A stretch of 64,000 nt of DNA from Archegozetes longisetosus (Eukaryota > Arthropoda > Arachnida > Sarcoptiformes > Trhypochthoniidae). Positions 1-12,341 of this stretch are shown here, piece by piece. Made by a program: the position numbers and the translations under genes. The notes beneath the pieces were generated by a model, which did not search any database, had not been told where the DNA came from, and was given only the letters and a program-made list of their open reading frames with translations. The stretch's first letter is position 1, and every line of letters begins with the position of its first letter. The DNA is taken from positions 7,149,843 to 7,213,842 of the forward strand of contig JAEMBT020000003.1 of assembly GCA_018873245.2 (NCBI GenBank), written 5' to 3'.

Positions 1-3000
1 TAGGCACCATGACCATGATGATTGGTTCCTTTTTTTGAACAGGTGTGCGTTCACCCAATAGTCCCCTATTCGTGAATGGCTTCCCCTCTCTCTGAAAAGA
101 AAAGCACATCTCCATCTCTGAAGAGGAGATACTAAGTTGAGGAGATAATAAGTTGAGCAGTATTTTTATAAATCTATACAATAATGCAGTAACACTTGTA
201 TTGCTTGTATGAAAAATTAAGCGAAACGAGGAGGCAAACCATTGCTGGCAAATAATAATGAAAATCTGTAGAGTAACATCATTATAAACTTAATGCTACC
301 CAAATGGTACGTCTGACTAACTAAAATACCCAAAACACACTTCTGTAATGCCATTGTTTCACAAATACAACTTATTTCTCCTGTGAGTTATTAGTTAAAC
401 AGTAAAATGCATTGCACCCCAAGTGCAAAATCTATCCAAAAATAGATGAATTTTTCACACTTTACATTAGGTGCAAAAGTCTTACAAGTTGGAACAACAC
501 TTAGATTTATTAATGAAGTTATTTTAGAGTTTCAGTTTGCCAATGTTAATATAAAATGGTTTTTTAGAAGTCATATTAAACATAGATTAAGTAATGCACT
601 GAAGTAAGTAAAGCTCATTGAATGCAATGCAAACTGATTTAGATGTTTGTTGAACACTATAATATGTCAGACTTAAGGCTTTTATTTACCTTAAAGGCAT
701 TCGGAATCATTAGCGTTTACTATGACTTGTTGTTAATGACAAAAGTGTAGAAACAAATGATTGTTATCTATATTATTCGAGGTCAACTAACTCTAGTATA
801 ATAGTAAAGGTTGTAGATGATTTTTATTCATTACTATCATCTTAATTGCATAACATTAGACTATAATGCAAACAAATGTTCACTTAAAACATTGTATCAC
901 TACGCACAACATACAAATTACTAACTATAATAATTCATTAATGTTAATGGTTAGCTAATTATGATTACCCATTTGTTTAACGTTAGTTCTTCATATTTTA
1001 ATCGCATCAATACTACTTTATCATTATTATAAACTGATATTCTCCTAAACTATTATATAACTTTTTCATCTATTGGGAGTTTTCGGCTCTCTAAATAACT
1101 ATTTACTCGTTCTCCCGTTCGGTAAATACTGAAACTAATTTTCCAAATCATCAAAGTTTAAAGGCTAGACTTCAAATCGTCTACATTCAACTAACTGAAT
1201 AATTCATTTTTCAAGAAGATTATTCGCCACTTTGGAGGGCTTTGATAACTAAAATTAGTTGAAAAGTTTCATCAAGTTCAATGCATACATCGAACGAGCA
1301 AAGTTGAAGAGAAAAAACAGTTTTGCATATTTACTTCATTATCTCATCGTTTGCAATAGTTTTAAATATAAGTTAGTCTGCATCAGTTTTACGCCTTATA
1401 AGCCCGAAAGCCTTCAAACATACAGGACAAAATTAGTGATACACATACTAACCATAACGATATATGGCAATAATGACAGACTTTGTATTAGGCATTCATA
1501 ATGAAGCCAATAAAAGGATAGGATATTCAGAAGTGGCTCATCAAATGAGTCACTCACGAATCACATATCACTGAACGAACCTATAAGTGGTAGTTCGCTA
1601 ATTATGCGCCTAATTATTGTCACACACTTTGCGTAAATGAAACGGAGATTATTTGGAAGATTAAAAAGTGTATTATACTTGAAGCATAATCCACTGCCAT
1701 TCTTATTAAGTATAGAACGTTTAAGCATTTAAAGTCAAGCTTTACATTAATTGCATGTCATTTGTGGCTTACAAATGCTCGATTAACACTTCTATTTCAT
1801 ATGAATTTAGATTACATTTTTTTTCTTCTTCTTCTTTCTATGATTGAACCCTGATTTGCAGCTGCTTTTGTTATTCTAATATGCTTTATGCCGCCCCTCG
1901 ACTCGCTACAAAAAACCCGCCAACTAATGTCTCACTTTTTCCACTAAATTATTCGGATTTTAATTCAGATAATTTTCTCCTGTAAAAATATTATTTCTAT
2001 CGTTTAAATGCCAAACAATATATGGTTTCGCAACAATTTTAATAGAACTAATTTACAAAAGTTTGTTATTAAATGTTGTGATAATACTAATGAAAAATGA
2101 TGCTGAAAATTATTAATCTCGGCAATTCTAATAGCATTCGCTTAAATGACACGAAAGCTTGTCTCACAATCAAAGATGGGATACTACTATGAGACAGACA
2201 ACAAAATCAGATACATTTATATATTTGGTAATTTAGGGTCGGCAATAATTACGATTCCCAAATGAAAACTGAATTTATTATTTTTCTTCCAACTTATTGT
2301 GTTCACGTTAATTGCAGTATTTAATAATTGGCTTGAGACAAAAATAAGTGTATATATATAAATGCATAAGAAAATTAAGTAATTTGTATATTAAATGCTA
2401 ACAATGTGATTCATTTTACATTCTCAACTCGTACAGTTTGCATGAATTAAAATTAGTTTTTCAATCGATTAGTCATTAGATTTAATCTTTGAAACACTTA
2501 AGAACATTAAAAAGATGTACTGGTCTGCATTCTAATTATTTAAACATTAGATATTCAGCTGAATGCGATTATAATTGAAAGTTGAAGAATAATTTTTTAT
2601 CGTTTACTTTTTATATTTTGCAGTTCATAATCTAATTAGATAAATGTCTGGTGTATGTAATATTATAATTTACTTGTTTCATATCATGCGTGATCTTCTT
2701 TATGACAAATTGATGAGAACTTTTTTGAGTATAGGATTTTCTAAAACTTCTTGTCATGAGTTATTATCTTTTCCTGTTATTAAACTTTCAGACAAAAAAT
2801 TCTTTCAAATGTGAATGTCCCGAAAAGTTAGCTTAACTAAAGTGTAAAAAACTTAATATATCATTGAAATAAAGTTCAGGCTTGCAGATGAAGTCGAGTA
2901 AATAATCGGATTTTCATAGTATGACACATTGCAGTCGAAAAACATTTGCGAATTGCAATGAGATAAGGTATAAAAGATGGATATTATTTTAGAAAAATAT

Positions 3001-6000
3001 GTATGAAAAATATGTATGAGATGTAAAACATGATATATTCTGTTGTATTACTAAAATACGTTGTGAAGGGCAACACCTTCATTGGGTTTTGTCGCCTCGA
3101 AATATAACAACAAAAAAAATCAATAAAACCCATTGTGTAACTAAGCATTCATCTAGTACCTAATAATTGGTTCTTTATTCATCTAGAATGTATTATTTTA
3201 ATAGCAATCTCAAAACCAAAAACATATATATCGTCTAATGACATTATAGATAATAGCTTTCGAGTTCACATCAAATAAGAATTGTCTCGATCCAGTCGTG
3301 GATCAACCTAGTCATGCATCTGGACGGTCTATAGCCTGAACGCTGCCCTAACATACATTCATTTGAATTCTATGCAAAATTTATGCACTAAATAATGTTC
3401 CAACACATAGAACTCTCTCAATAGCAGTTCTATTGTAATCTAATAATCAGTGGCAATAACTTAATACTGCACTCGTTTATCATTCTTGTTAGACATTAGT
3501 GTGAATCAGTTCTTATTTATTGAATCACTACGTGACCCAAACTTTGTTCTACTCAAAGCGATATTTTGAAAGAAACACAAAAATGATTTCTCACTAAAAA
3601 CATACTTAAATATACTTCTTCAGATTGATATCGATTTGAAAACTTTTCTCACCTCCTCAAAACAACATATGTCTATTGTTTTGCATTTGAATACATTTCT
3701 TTCAAAACACCTTTTGAGTGAATGAAAATTTCTTATTATTTTCAGAAGATTCTTACGAATGGTTTGAAATTTACAATAATTCTTTGATTAAGAAGCATAA
3801 TTTGTTATTGTTTGAAACAGTGAAGCATCATTTTCTCGAAGCGAAAACTCTTGAAAGCGGAGTCTACACTGTGAGCAACTACTGTGATGTAGTTTTAGTT
3901 TTTGTTATTATAATAATTTTCTTCTATAGGATTTATTCTTACAGGTTTGCTAATAGGCACTTTTGACGAATAGGAATTTATATTTATTTTAATACTTTGA
4001 TAAAATAGCATAATTAAATTATAATGACAGAAATGTTCCTCTTTGAACCCAATATAACGAAATAACCATGTAAAAAACGAGTAACTAATATTTAGGCAAC
4101 TTTAAGAACTTCATTAGTAAATCTAATAACAAGTTTTATTTATTTTCTGAAAATTTTTTAGCCAAACTTGTTTGCAGCTGAAGTTTCGGTTTTGGTTTTT
4201 ATGCATAATAGCTTTATTATTATTCAACATTAAAGTATGGCCTCAGATTTGAGAAAGTTAAACGTGTTTTAGTAGTTCATCAATTTTATTTTCTAATCCC
4301 AAAATATTGCTTTTGTTAATTTAGTTTAATAGTCATTTAATCTAAATATTATTATCTTCGTTTTCGATCTGTTTATTTATAATTGATCAAGAGATAACAC
4401 CAAATTAGATGTAATAGCATTTAGTTATTGCATAGAATTAAATAAGTTTTAACCTCTAAACCATCATTAAAACTAACAAATTTAATCTTTTATTCAATTA
4501 ATCGGGTATATAGTATGAAAAATTAAAATATCTATAAAGTCTGAGATTGTCACGAGTGCAACCAATTGGATAACACTTAAATTAATCTTTGGCACCATAA
4601 AATAATTTTAGTGTAAAGTTTAGCGCAAAAATTGGTTCTATATTTCTAGTTTGGATAGTTTAGTTAGCTTGACACTGTGTGAAGTGAAAGGTGCCATCGA
4701 GTGAGTTGCTTTCCATTTAAAAGTTCCCTAACTTTGAACAATTCATACTCATATATTGGGCGTTAGCTATCAAACCAACTGCAAAGTACCTCAAACTTTC
4801 TTACTTCAGTCATCTTGATAAAAATAATGTCTACGATTAAGAGTCTAATTTTGAACTTTTAATCAATAAGAATCGCTGATAAGGGACATAAACAAGAAAA
4901 GTAGTGTTTAGTTATGATAAGATCACTTGTATTGTTAGTTATTTAATTTCGAGAAATAATCAATCTAATTGTTGAAGCAGAACTCTAGTAAAATTATTCA
5001 TAAAAGATAAAATGAACAAAAGTGAATATTAAGATTTGTAAAGTTAGTTTATGAGCGAATGCAGATATGGAATTCTTAAAATATAATTTTGCTATCTTAT
5101 TTAACTGCAAGTGAGGCATACAGTTCAATAGTAAGCGCTCGATATAAATAGACACTATGCATAACCAAAAATCCGAGAATATCTCACTTCATTTCCAATT
5201 TAATAGATGTTGAATCAATTAAATTTATTTTTTTCCGATCCAATCAAGTCATGTAATGAGGGCTTTAATAGAATTTTCAGATAACAAGTCGGATAATCAT
5301 TAATCATCAATCATAAGCATCAATTGATCATAAATCAAAATATGAAAACTTTAAGATTGGTGTTACGGAATAATCCTCTAATTGAATACCAGTGCAAAGC
5401 TTAATATTGAAAACATGTTCAGTTATGGTATTCGTTGGTATCGTTTTTGAAACAATAGTTATTAAATGAAACTTTTTTGTAGTTCAATGAATGAGAAAAA
5501 ATAACAATAATAATAATGACACGGAAGTAAATGTTTAGAAATACTGAAAATATGGAGATTTTGCTACAAAATAGTTGGTCACATTTTAAGTTATCAATAA
5601 TTGAAAAATACTCTGCAACTTCATTCTAACAAAAGTTAGGACTAAAGTATTGAGTATAAACATTTGCAAACAGTATTGTTTGTCTCATATTTGATGTTCA
5701 GATTTTAATCAATACTTCAAATTTCAATTAATTTCAACTGTTCTCTGAAATAGTGGCTAGACTTTCGATGTATTGGATCTTTTCACGAGTCGGTTATGAG
5801 TTGACTTTAAAACAAAATTAACTATCACTTAGTCATTGATGAATTAGTTGTAAACTGTTTTTGTGAAACAAACGTGATTTTTGAGTAGGAACTGAAGTGA
5901 ATCGTGGCAAATCACGGTTAATACATTTAATGAATCATAAATTGACTAATTATTAAAACCAATTGTAGAGGAATTAGTCAACCAAAGAACATTTTGTGAA

Positions 6001-6204
6001 AATTGTTTCAAGTTAGCTAAACTTTTTAGTCAGTAGCTTTTCAATTTGATATTTTATTCACTATTTTAGGTCATGTCATGCCATCTATTAGTAGCGATTC
6101 AAACGTTCAAAACAGCAAAACATTACAAATACATAAACAGTCCATTAATGGTTTGTTTCAATTAAGTCTAAGTCAATAATAATTACAAATTAATTATAAT
6201 AAAA
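1..6204. other. AT-rich intergenic region upstream of mRpS26
   Basis: No gene is supported here. Open frames are short (80-90 codons at most), lack family motifs and look like chance in AT-rich DNA. The only compositional breaks are the first 130 bases and a small GC-richer patch near 3285-3360. That patch contains a short inverted repeat (gatcca / tggatc, near 3290-3305) that I cannot assign. The last 150 bases before 6205 should hold the mRpS26 promoter and 5' UTR, but I see no clear TATA box or initiator. Confidence 0.6.
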
Positions 6205-6960
6205 ATGTCGCGGATTTTAAGTGAATTCAATAGAAGTGTATTTTTGATGAGACACCAAATGAACAATAAGATAACGTACGAATCAGTTCGATACAATCTA
6301 AAACGAAAACGTAAAGAACCGTTTCGTAAACCAATTTGGCAGCCAATGGCGCCCTCCAAGCTCTTCAGAATCAGACAAAAAGAAGTGTTAACTGAAGATG
6401 AACTCGAACAAAGAGAACACTTCACTAACACCTTCGAGAACAACATGCGCTCCATTAAACAGTACTTCAGAGACCAGTTCTATTTGCCTACTGTCGAAGC
6501 TGGAGGTATGACTCACGAACAGGTCCTGGAAGAAGAGAGAGAACAATTGCAACTTATTCAAGAAAATAATAGAGAAAACCAAAGGGTAGCCAAAATGAGA
6601 GAAGAAAGAGTTGCCCTTCAGTCCCAACTAATAGATCAACAATTAATTGTATCACATTTGCAACAAATTGAAGATTCCAAACTTAAAGGTGAACAACTCG
6701 ATCAAGTAGTTAAGCAAGAAATCGAAAGATCGAAGTCTTATATAACACACGCCACGCTGGAGTTGGCGATAGAGGATGCGTTGGCCAATCCTGTTAGCTA
6801 TGACTTCGCGGTTGATGTCGAAGGAAACGTTCATTACTCGGGATCTCTACATCCTTACGCTTTTAAGCCTAGTGCTGTTCCCGAAACCAGTAGTAATACT
6901 GAAGAGTTTGCCAACACTCAAAACGTTAGGATAAAACTCGAACCAAAACATCTCTACTAA
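6205..6960 (+). CDS. mRpS26: Mitochondrial small-subunit ribosomal protein mS26 (mRpS26)
   Basis: Intact single-exon gene of 251 codons. The product is a metazoan-specific protein of the mitoribosomal small subunit, made in the cytosol and imported. The N-terminus is rich in Arg/Lys with few acids, as expected for a presequence. Residues 35-60 carry the family signature of a basic K-P-x-W stretch followed by PSKLFRIR. Residues 60-175 are a long, charged, helical Glu/Gln/Arg-rich segment typical of mS26. Around residues 180-215 comes the conserved block SYITHATLELAIEDAL, then a Y-D-F-A-V-x-x-E-G motif, which matches the animal mS26 C-terminus (F-I-T-x-x-N-L-E ... Y-N-W-A-I-x-x-E-G). Residues 216-251 extend past the usual end. 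The start follows an AAAA context and is the first ATG of the frame. The gene is convergent with the downstream homeobox gene. The family call is from recognition, without a database search. Confidence 0.85.
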   Translation: MSRILSEFNRSVFLMRHQMNNKITYESVRYNLKRKRKEPFRKPIWQPMAPSKLFRIRQKEVLTEDELEQREHFTNTFENNMRSIKQYFRDQFYLPTVEAGGMTHEQVLEEEREQLQLIQENNRENQRVAKMREERVALQSQLIDQQLIVSHLQQIEDSKLKGEQLDQVVKQEIERSKSYITHATLELAIEDALANPVSYDFAVDVEGNVHYSGSLHPYAFKPSAVPETSSNTEEFANTQNVRIKLEPKHLY

Positions 6961-7457
6961 CTATCACTTACTTTTTGCTCTCTTCTGTTAGCTCGAAATA
7001 ATAGGTTTTGTAAATTTAAGAAAATTTGCAATTTTTTCTTTATTTAATAATTCCATACATTTTCTCTTTAAAAATGAGATCAATCTGTGGACTAAACATC
7101 GAATTTTAATTATTGAAAAATTGACATCAATTAAAGATTTTGATAACTAAGATAGTTATAAAATTGTAAATATTTGAACTATTAGTTATTTGCAAAAATT
7201 GACTTCAATTTGACTCTTATTTCATTATAATATATACTTGACGTTTGAATTATTGCTTAAAATATTTGATAAATATTCAAAATTCAAACGAAAATTGACT
7301 ACAATCTAATTGAGATATGGCTTAAATCTACAATTATTAAAACATTTATAGAATGGTTCAATGAAACAACACAAACGATTAATATCGAGGAAGACTTGCT
7401 TCACGTTCACTGACTATTACTATCGAATAAGTTAAGGTCTGAAGAAAATTTAAAGAC
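6961..7457. other. Convergent intergenic spacer between mRpS26 and Nedx
   Basis: AT-rich spacer between two stop codons facing each other, so both 3' UTRs must lie here. No canonical AATAAA is visible on the plus strand close to the mRpS26 stop. ATTAAA at 7130-7135, about 170 bases past the stop, is the best candidate. If either transcript runs past mid-spacer, the two would overlap antisense. Confidence 0.5.
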
Positions 7458-7463
7458 TTTATT
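7458..7463 (-). terminator. Candidate poly(A) signal overlapping the Nedx stop codon
   Basis: The minus-strand sequence CAATAAAG contains AATAAA, with the stop TAA as its bases 3-5. If used, cleavage 10-30 bases on would leave a 3' UTR of only a few tens of bases. A U-rich stretch (TTTAAATTTTCTTC) lies just downstream, which is compatible. It could be a chance match in AT-rich DNA. Confidence 0.4.
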
Positions 7464-7690
7464 GAATAACGTTATTGTTATCGATTGGGACCAATGAGGC
7501 GTTATGTAAAGAAACATCATTTGATGAAGACTGTAATGGAGCTATAATTGAATTGCAATGATTGGCATAATTGAAAAGCCAGAGCCGATCGCCAACAAAT
7601 ATGGGCCGCGCAGTATGTATTCCCATTGAGTGGTAGTACTGTTGGGCCAATACTTCCAAGTCACTCGTATATTTTCGTTTCCATTTAGTT
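7459..7690 (-). CDS. Nedx: Nedx coding exon 4 (end of homeodomain and C-terminal tail)
   Basis: Terminal exon encoding TKWKRKYTSDLEVLAQQYYH and a tail of about 55 residues. It follows acceptor aatttag|AACTAAATGG. The segment ARPIFVGDRLWLFN stands out as conserved-looking against a low-complexity Asn/Ser-rich end. Ends at TAA 7461-7459, which overlaps a poly(A) hexamer. Confidence 0.85.
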
Positions 7691-10600
7691 CTAAATTATT
7701 CATATTCAAAGTACTTAATCAGCTAAAACCAATCAATAGTCTTAAATAAGAGATTGTTGTGTTACCTTCGGTTTTGAAACCAAATCTTAATCTGAAAAGA
7801 TGTTTAGAATTATTATAGTTTTAAATAAATCCAAATATAGAATTAACTTATGTTGATTTTGGTTGATTATAAGTTAGTACTTGATGTCGGTTTGGGGTCT
7901 TTACTCATTGTGTAGGAGTGAGAGGAATATTTAGAAAATTTTTAGGGCTGTTTGATTTATTTGAAGTGAAACTACTTATGAAAGTTTAAAAACAAATTTG
8001 AAGGGTTAGTAAATTGTATAAGAAATTGAAATTGGTATAAATCAATCAATAAAATGAGTTATCTAAGAGATTTAAATTATGGGTTTCCTATGCTATTTCA
8101 GCCAACAACTGAAATATGTGAGATTTGGTAACAAATTTGCACGAATTTTAATAAGTTATAAAAGTAACTAACAAGAGATTAGCACCTCATTAATACCAAC
8201 TGCATCACTGCTATATTATGTCATCAGAGATCCCGAAACTAAATAATTATTGTCAACTAGACATATGTCTGTACTTGAATAGGATTGAAATCTTTTGCTG
8301 TCTTCAAGCAGATTGTACTGAAAAACTAATTAATCAGTTTCTCAAACCTTTGCCAGATTTGAAATTATGCTAAGCAACAAATTTCAGATCAATCAGTTTG
8401 ATTAATTCAAGTTTTATACTTTTCAAATGATTATTTTAGTTGATTTCACTCCCAAACAAGTTCGAAACTAATTGAAGAATATAATCGGTTTTATAATCGA
8501 AGTTTATTCATAACTCGAATAACTTACTTGAGTTTCACTTAGACCGAGTGATTTTGACAATTGCATCCTTTTGGAAACTGATAAATATTTATTTTTCTCA
8601 AATTCATTTTCCAATGTTTTGATCTGATTAGCCGTGAATGCAGTTCGAGGTCTTTTCTTTCTAATTTCTCCGTGTGGCGAACCTTTATGGAAATGAAAGA
8701 CCAGAATCAACTTTATTAATATGTTTGACAGTCGAATGCATTAATCATTTCATAGTACTTAATCAAAATAGACTTCTTGAAGTTAGCTTTATAAAGCTAA
8801 AAATTGATAATTCTCCTATTTTTCCGAAAGTAAATGTGTATTCTTATAATGTTTGCAATTGGTTTTACAAACTTACAAATATTTTCAATAATTCGATATG
8901 AATGAGCAAACTCAACTATATTAATATCTGTTTTCCGTATAGAATATTATAAATACGATATTTGAAGTGCTGGCTCTAAAAAATCTAAAAGTCCAGTTTG
9001 AAGATATCTCAAAGGTGTTCAACATTACTAAATAAATATAATTCTTATTGAGGTTTGTAAAGACATTAAACAAAAGCTACTAGTATCGTGATGAAAAGTT
9101 AATAATAAATTGTATATTATATTAGATAAGCGAAAAATTTCAGAATATTAATCAAAAGTGAATGATAAATGAAAACTAGAAAAGATTAGGAGAGTGAATG
9201 AACTTTACTTATGATTCATAAGATAATTATCATGAATTTAGATAGTTTAGTTGATATTTATCAGATAACTTATTTGGGGGCACATAGATTTTAGTTTTGA
9301 TTTAAGAGTATAAAATGTTTTATCGTCTGATATATTATCATTTGTTTGAAATCTGAGAAACAGTCTAGTGTTGAAACCAACGGACCATTTGCCGACTGAT
9401 AAATTCATATTTATAGTTCTAAACAGTAAGCTAACAATGAGTAACTTGAATTTTTTTATTGTAATAGTTTTAGATGAAAGTGTATTTTTGCTAACTTGTA
9501 TTTTTTCAAAATTTCAGTTAAGCAAATCAATACCGGATATGTAGATATTTAAGATGAAAGATATTTATGATATTAAGATGAAATATTTATATTTTTATGC
9601 AACATATTTAGTCTAAAATAGTATAAGTTGACGTAATTGTCATTAACCAACATCTAAATGTTAAGGAGAATAAGCAATAATTTAGAAATGTTAATAATAT
9701 CTGAAAGAGCGATTTTGCTTAAATCTGTTTTGAAACGCTTAGAATCTTATAGCTTATCACGTTTTCTCATAAAGTACTTTTAGGTCTTTATCGTTAGTGA
9801 AATTTGCAAATTTAAGAAACTGTTCGAGCAGAGTTTTATTCGCTTCATTGAACTCTATATTTCGTATTTTATCAAGCGTTCACTTCAAAAACATGTCCTG
9901 AATTAAGATCATATTGTTCCCAACTAATAACTAATAATATTTTGCCATTTTATTATTAACTTGTAGAAATTTCGTTTACAGCTCACGTCTCTATTCATCG
10001 TTTCATTTCTCATAACAATATTTCTGAGACAATTCAAATTAAATATAAATTTTAAGTTATTCTAATGGATAGTTTGGGACTGAACTCTCACGCGACAGTT
10101 TGACACATTTTGGCAATGCTTAGATATTTTATTTTCAATTAGACAAAATTGTTATCCAAAAAGCATTTCAAATTAAGAGAAATTTATCAATAGATTGAAT
10201 TTTTGAAAAAAAAACATCAGTATAACTAATGGCATAGCAATCACTAATTGGTTTTACAATTGTTTCATGTAAATTATCGCTCAATACATTACAAGTTTAC
10301 TAATGTTTTAGAAAAATATGATCATCTGTTGAACGAGCTAAAAATATTGTGATAGTTAAGTTTTCAGAGAAGTGTAACATATATGATTGATTTTTTAGCT
10401 AATCATTTATTGCAATTAATTAACCGAGTTTTCGTATGATTCAGACTCCGTTTCACCTTTGTATTGACTAAGGTCGATTGTTTCAGTTAACCCATTATTG
10501 AGGATAATTAAGACTCGGATAGAAACTTAACATTTCTATACTAAGTATATAAAAAGTAGTTTTTATTGAAGTGGGAAAAACAGACGTTTTTATGCAAAGT

Positions 10601-11611
10601 TTCCAATTATTTAATACGATTGATTTGAATGACTAATTGGTAGTTTTTGAATATATGGTTCCTTATTGTGATAACCTCAATAATCGTTCTAATGGAGAAA
10701 TAAGTTCCAAATGACTTTCGTTTAACTTGATTAGTGTATTAGTTCCTCTGGTAGTAGTAGATGGCAATGGTTTCTATATATTTTCAACAATTGCTCAGCT
10801 GTAGATTTGATTGAAACTTACAGATAAGTTATACTACTAATAAGGAGCAATCTTATTTTCTACGTACAGTTAAGCTTATTTCCACATACAGTTAAACCTG
10901 TCTAACCTAAACATCCAGTTAAATGGTTTTTAGAAACCAAACAAATTAATACAAAATGAAGGCTTATTTTTTAACTCGCTTAACTGCATGTTCAAGTTGA
11001 ACAACTTAAATGTATTAAAATATTTTATTCTTGCGGCTTAAATTGAATCACAATTGAAGATAGCAAAATATGGTTAAATAAAAATGATTGAACTTTCATT
11101 GGCTTGCATCAATAGCACATTTAGGTTAGTTTTTAACCATTAGATCACCAAAAAACTGCTCATCGGCTTTAGTTGATTCGGAAACAGGAGACCAAAAAGT
11201 GTTACAATATGCAGAAAGTATTTGTTTAATTACATATTTGCAACAACTTATAGATCATAAAATTTGAATCGCTTTCAAACTTGTTTAATCGAAAAACTAA
11301 TAAAATCATATGATAATTTTACGTTATTAATTGAATAACAAATGAAGCATAACTTTAGAAAAAGACTTACCTAGACATGAATGAACGGTCTCCTCATTTT
11401 GAAACGAGTCGCTTACACTTAATCCCATTTGATCCTCACAATTCATTTCTTGTTGATCATTTGAGTTGAGCTTGGCTTTGTTTTGATGAATCGAGGGCTT
11501 TTGCGAACGAGCGATCAACGAGCTATTAAGAGGTTTTTGCAGAATATTGTCAATCAAGAAATCATTATTGTTTTGTCCGTAATGCTTGAACACATTGAAA
11601 AGGTTTGTCAT
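7459..11611 (-). CDS. Nedx: lms/Nedx-family NK-like homeobox transcription factor, four coding exons
   Basis: Spliced gene rebuilt by eye: exons 11611-11371, 8682-8528, 7791-7766 and 7690-7459 on the minus strand, total 654 bp, 217 residues. All borders are GT/AG and all phases agree (1, 0, 2). Residues 18-24 (FLIDNIL) fit the eh1 Groucho-binding consensus FxIxxIL, implying repressor activity. Residues 89-148 form the homeodomain, with KKRPRTAF at the N-terminal arm and a recognition helix with Q50, N51 and R53. The tail keeps a short conserved-looking stretch, ARPIFVGDRLWLFN. Residue choices ([18 protein letters not shown]) and the position next to Dll point to the family of Drosophila lateral muscles scarcer and amphioxus Nedx, rather than BarH (which has KTWYQNRR) or Hox. 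The product is expected to be a nuclear DNA-binding regulator. Fly lms acts in muscle specification; the role here is inferred. Family assignment is from memory and should be tested with a tree. Confidence 0.85.
7691..7765 (-). other. Nedx: Nedx intron 3 (75 bp)
   Basis: Very short phase-2 intron with donor gtaaca and acceptor aatttag, splitting the codon of homeodomain residue 53. It contains in-frame stops if retained. A tract near 7715-7735 (gattgattggttttagctgatt) contains possible branch-point matches. Confidence 0.8.
7766..7791 (-). CDS. Nedx: Nedx 26-nt microexon (recognition-helix core)
   Basis: A 26-base exon encoding IKIWFQNR plus two bases of the next Arg, bounded by tcttttcag upstream and gtaaca downstream. 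It holds homeodomain residues 45-52, including W48, F49, Q50 and N51, which contact DNA or pack the helix. Its length is not a multiple of three, so skipping would both remove the recognition helix and shift the frame. Without it the homeodomain cannot be completed from any nearby sequence, which supports it strongly. Confidence 0.88.
7792..8527 (-). other. Nedx: Nedx intron 2
   Basis: 736-bp AT-rich phase-0 intron inside the homeobox. Donor is gtaagtt and acceptor is tcttttcag, a good pyrimidine tract. No embedded feature seen. Confidence 0.75.
8528..8682 (-). CDS. Nedx: Nedx coding exon 2 (homeodomain residues 1-44)
   Basis: 155-bp exon encoding GSPHGEIRKKRPRTAF through ...LGLSETQ. It covers helix 1, helix 2 and the turn before helix 3. 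Acceptor is ...ataaag|GT and donor is ACTCAA|gtaagtt. The exon ends exactly after homeodomain residue 44, the same boundary used by the neighbouring Dll gene. F8, L16, F20 and the loop Y25 (NKYLS) are all present, so the fold should be intact. Confidence 0.9.
8683..11370 (-). other. Nedx: Nedx intron 1
   Basis: 2,688-bp AT-rich intron, donor gtaagtc, acceptor ccataaag. It contains many TAAT/ATTA homeodomain cores, as expected from base composition alone. I see no tandem repeat, mobile element or nested gene in it. Confidence 0.7.
11371..11611 (-). CDS. Nedx: Nedx coding exon 1 (eh1 motif)
   Basis: Starts at ATG 11611-11609 (preceded by CAACAAA) and encodes 80 residues plus one base. It begins MTNLFNVFKHYG and carries the eh1-like FLIDNIL at residues 18-24. 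The rest is polar and low in structure. It ends in a strong donor, CTAG|gtaagtc, at 11371/11370 (phase 1). The spliced Gly codon (G|GT) then joins exon 2 in frame. The exon is weakly conserved outside the eh1 motif, so the start rests on that motif, the donor and the phase match. Confidence 0.75.
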
Positions 11612-12341
11612 TTTGTTGGCTAAACATTTAGATGAAGAGAAAGAGAGCGTTTAACAGATAAGTAGTAAAGAACTAAACTAATTAAGGATGCAATTCATAT
11701 ATTGACAATTTGGTTGATGGTCTGTTCGTTTTTAAAAGTTGGCCAAAAACTCCTCCCTTGTTAGCAGTAGTGGGACTGAGTTTGGGACTGAGTTTAGTTA
11801 ATGAGTGTCATCTTTGCTGTTGTGTCGCTTTGACTTTCTTTCACATTCTATGTAATGGGCAATTAAGTTGATCTGCTATTTGCAATGCTTACTTTTTCAC
11901 ACTTATCTCCTCTTCAATGCTTGTTAACTAGGATTTTAATAAGATTCCAAGAGCTATGCTTTAAAAATACAACGTTCAACTACATTCAATACATCAATTT
12001 AGGCTAATGTATAGCATAGGAATTTCCTGCATCGGTCTTCTGTCACACATCACATATTTAGTGAACACATGTGAGTTTGCTATAAATGTCACATGAATCG
12101 ACAATTGCTTCTTTGCCCATTAGTGATGCTATTTTCAATAGCGTCTCAGGGCTCAGACATACAGCTCAACTGCTAAACGCCAAAAAACAAACTATCAGTT
12201 TCAAGTTTAGTTTATAAAAAGTTTCCGGACTTCTAAAGTTTTCTCTTCTCTAATTAATCATCTTTTCAGCGCTTTCAGTAGGGGTTTGAGCCAATATTGG
12301 GCTGATTAGTGACTGACGACAGCTATTTATTGACATGGAAT

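Noticed and set aside
3718..3966. 82-codon plus-strand frame with a hydrophobic end
   Set aside because: No family motif, AT-driven composition (Ile, Phe, Tyr, Asn), no splice context or neighbour supporting it.
8504..8710. Nedx homeobox exon as a stand-alone 68-codon gene
   Set aside because: It ends at a splice donor after homeodomain residue 44 and its upstream residues lie before an acceptor; it is one exon of a larger gene.
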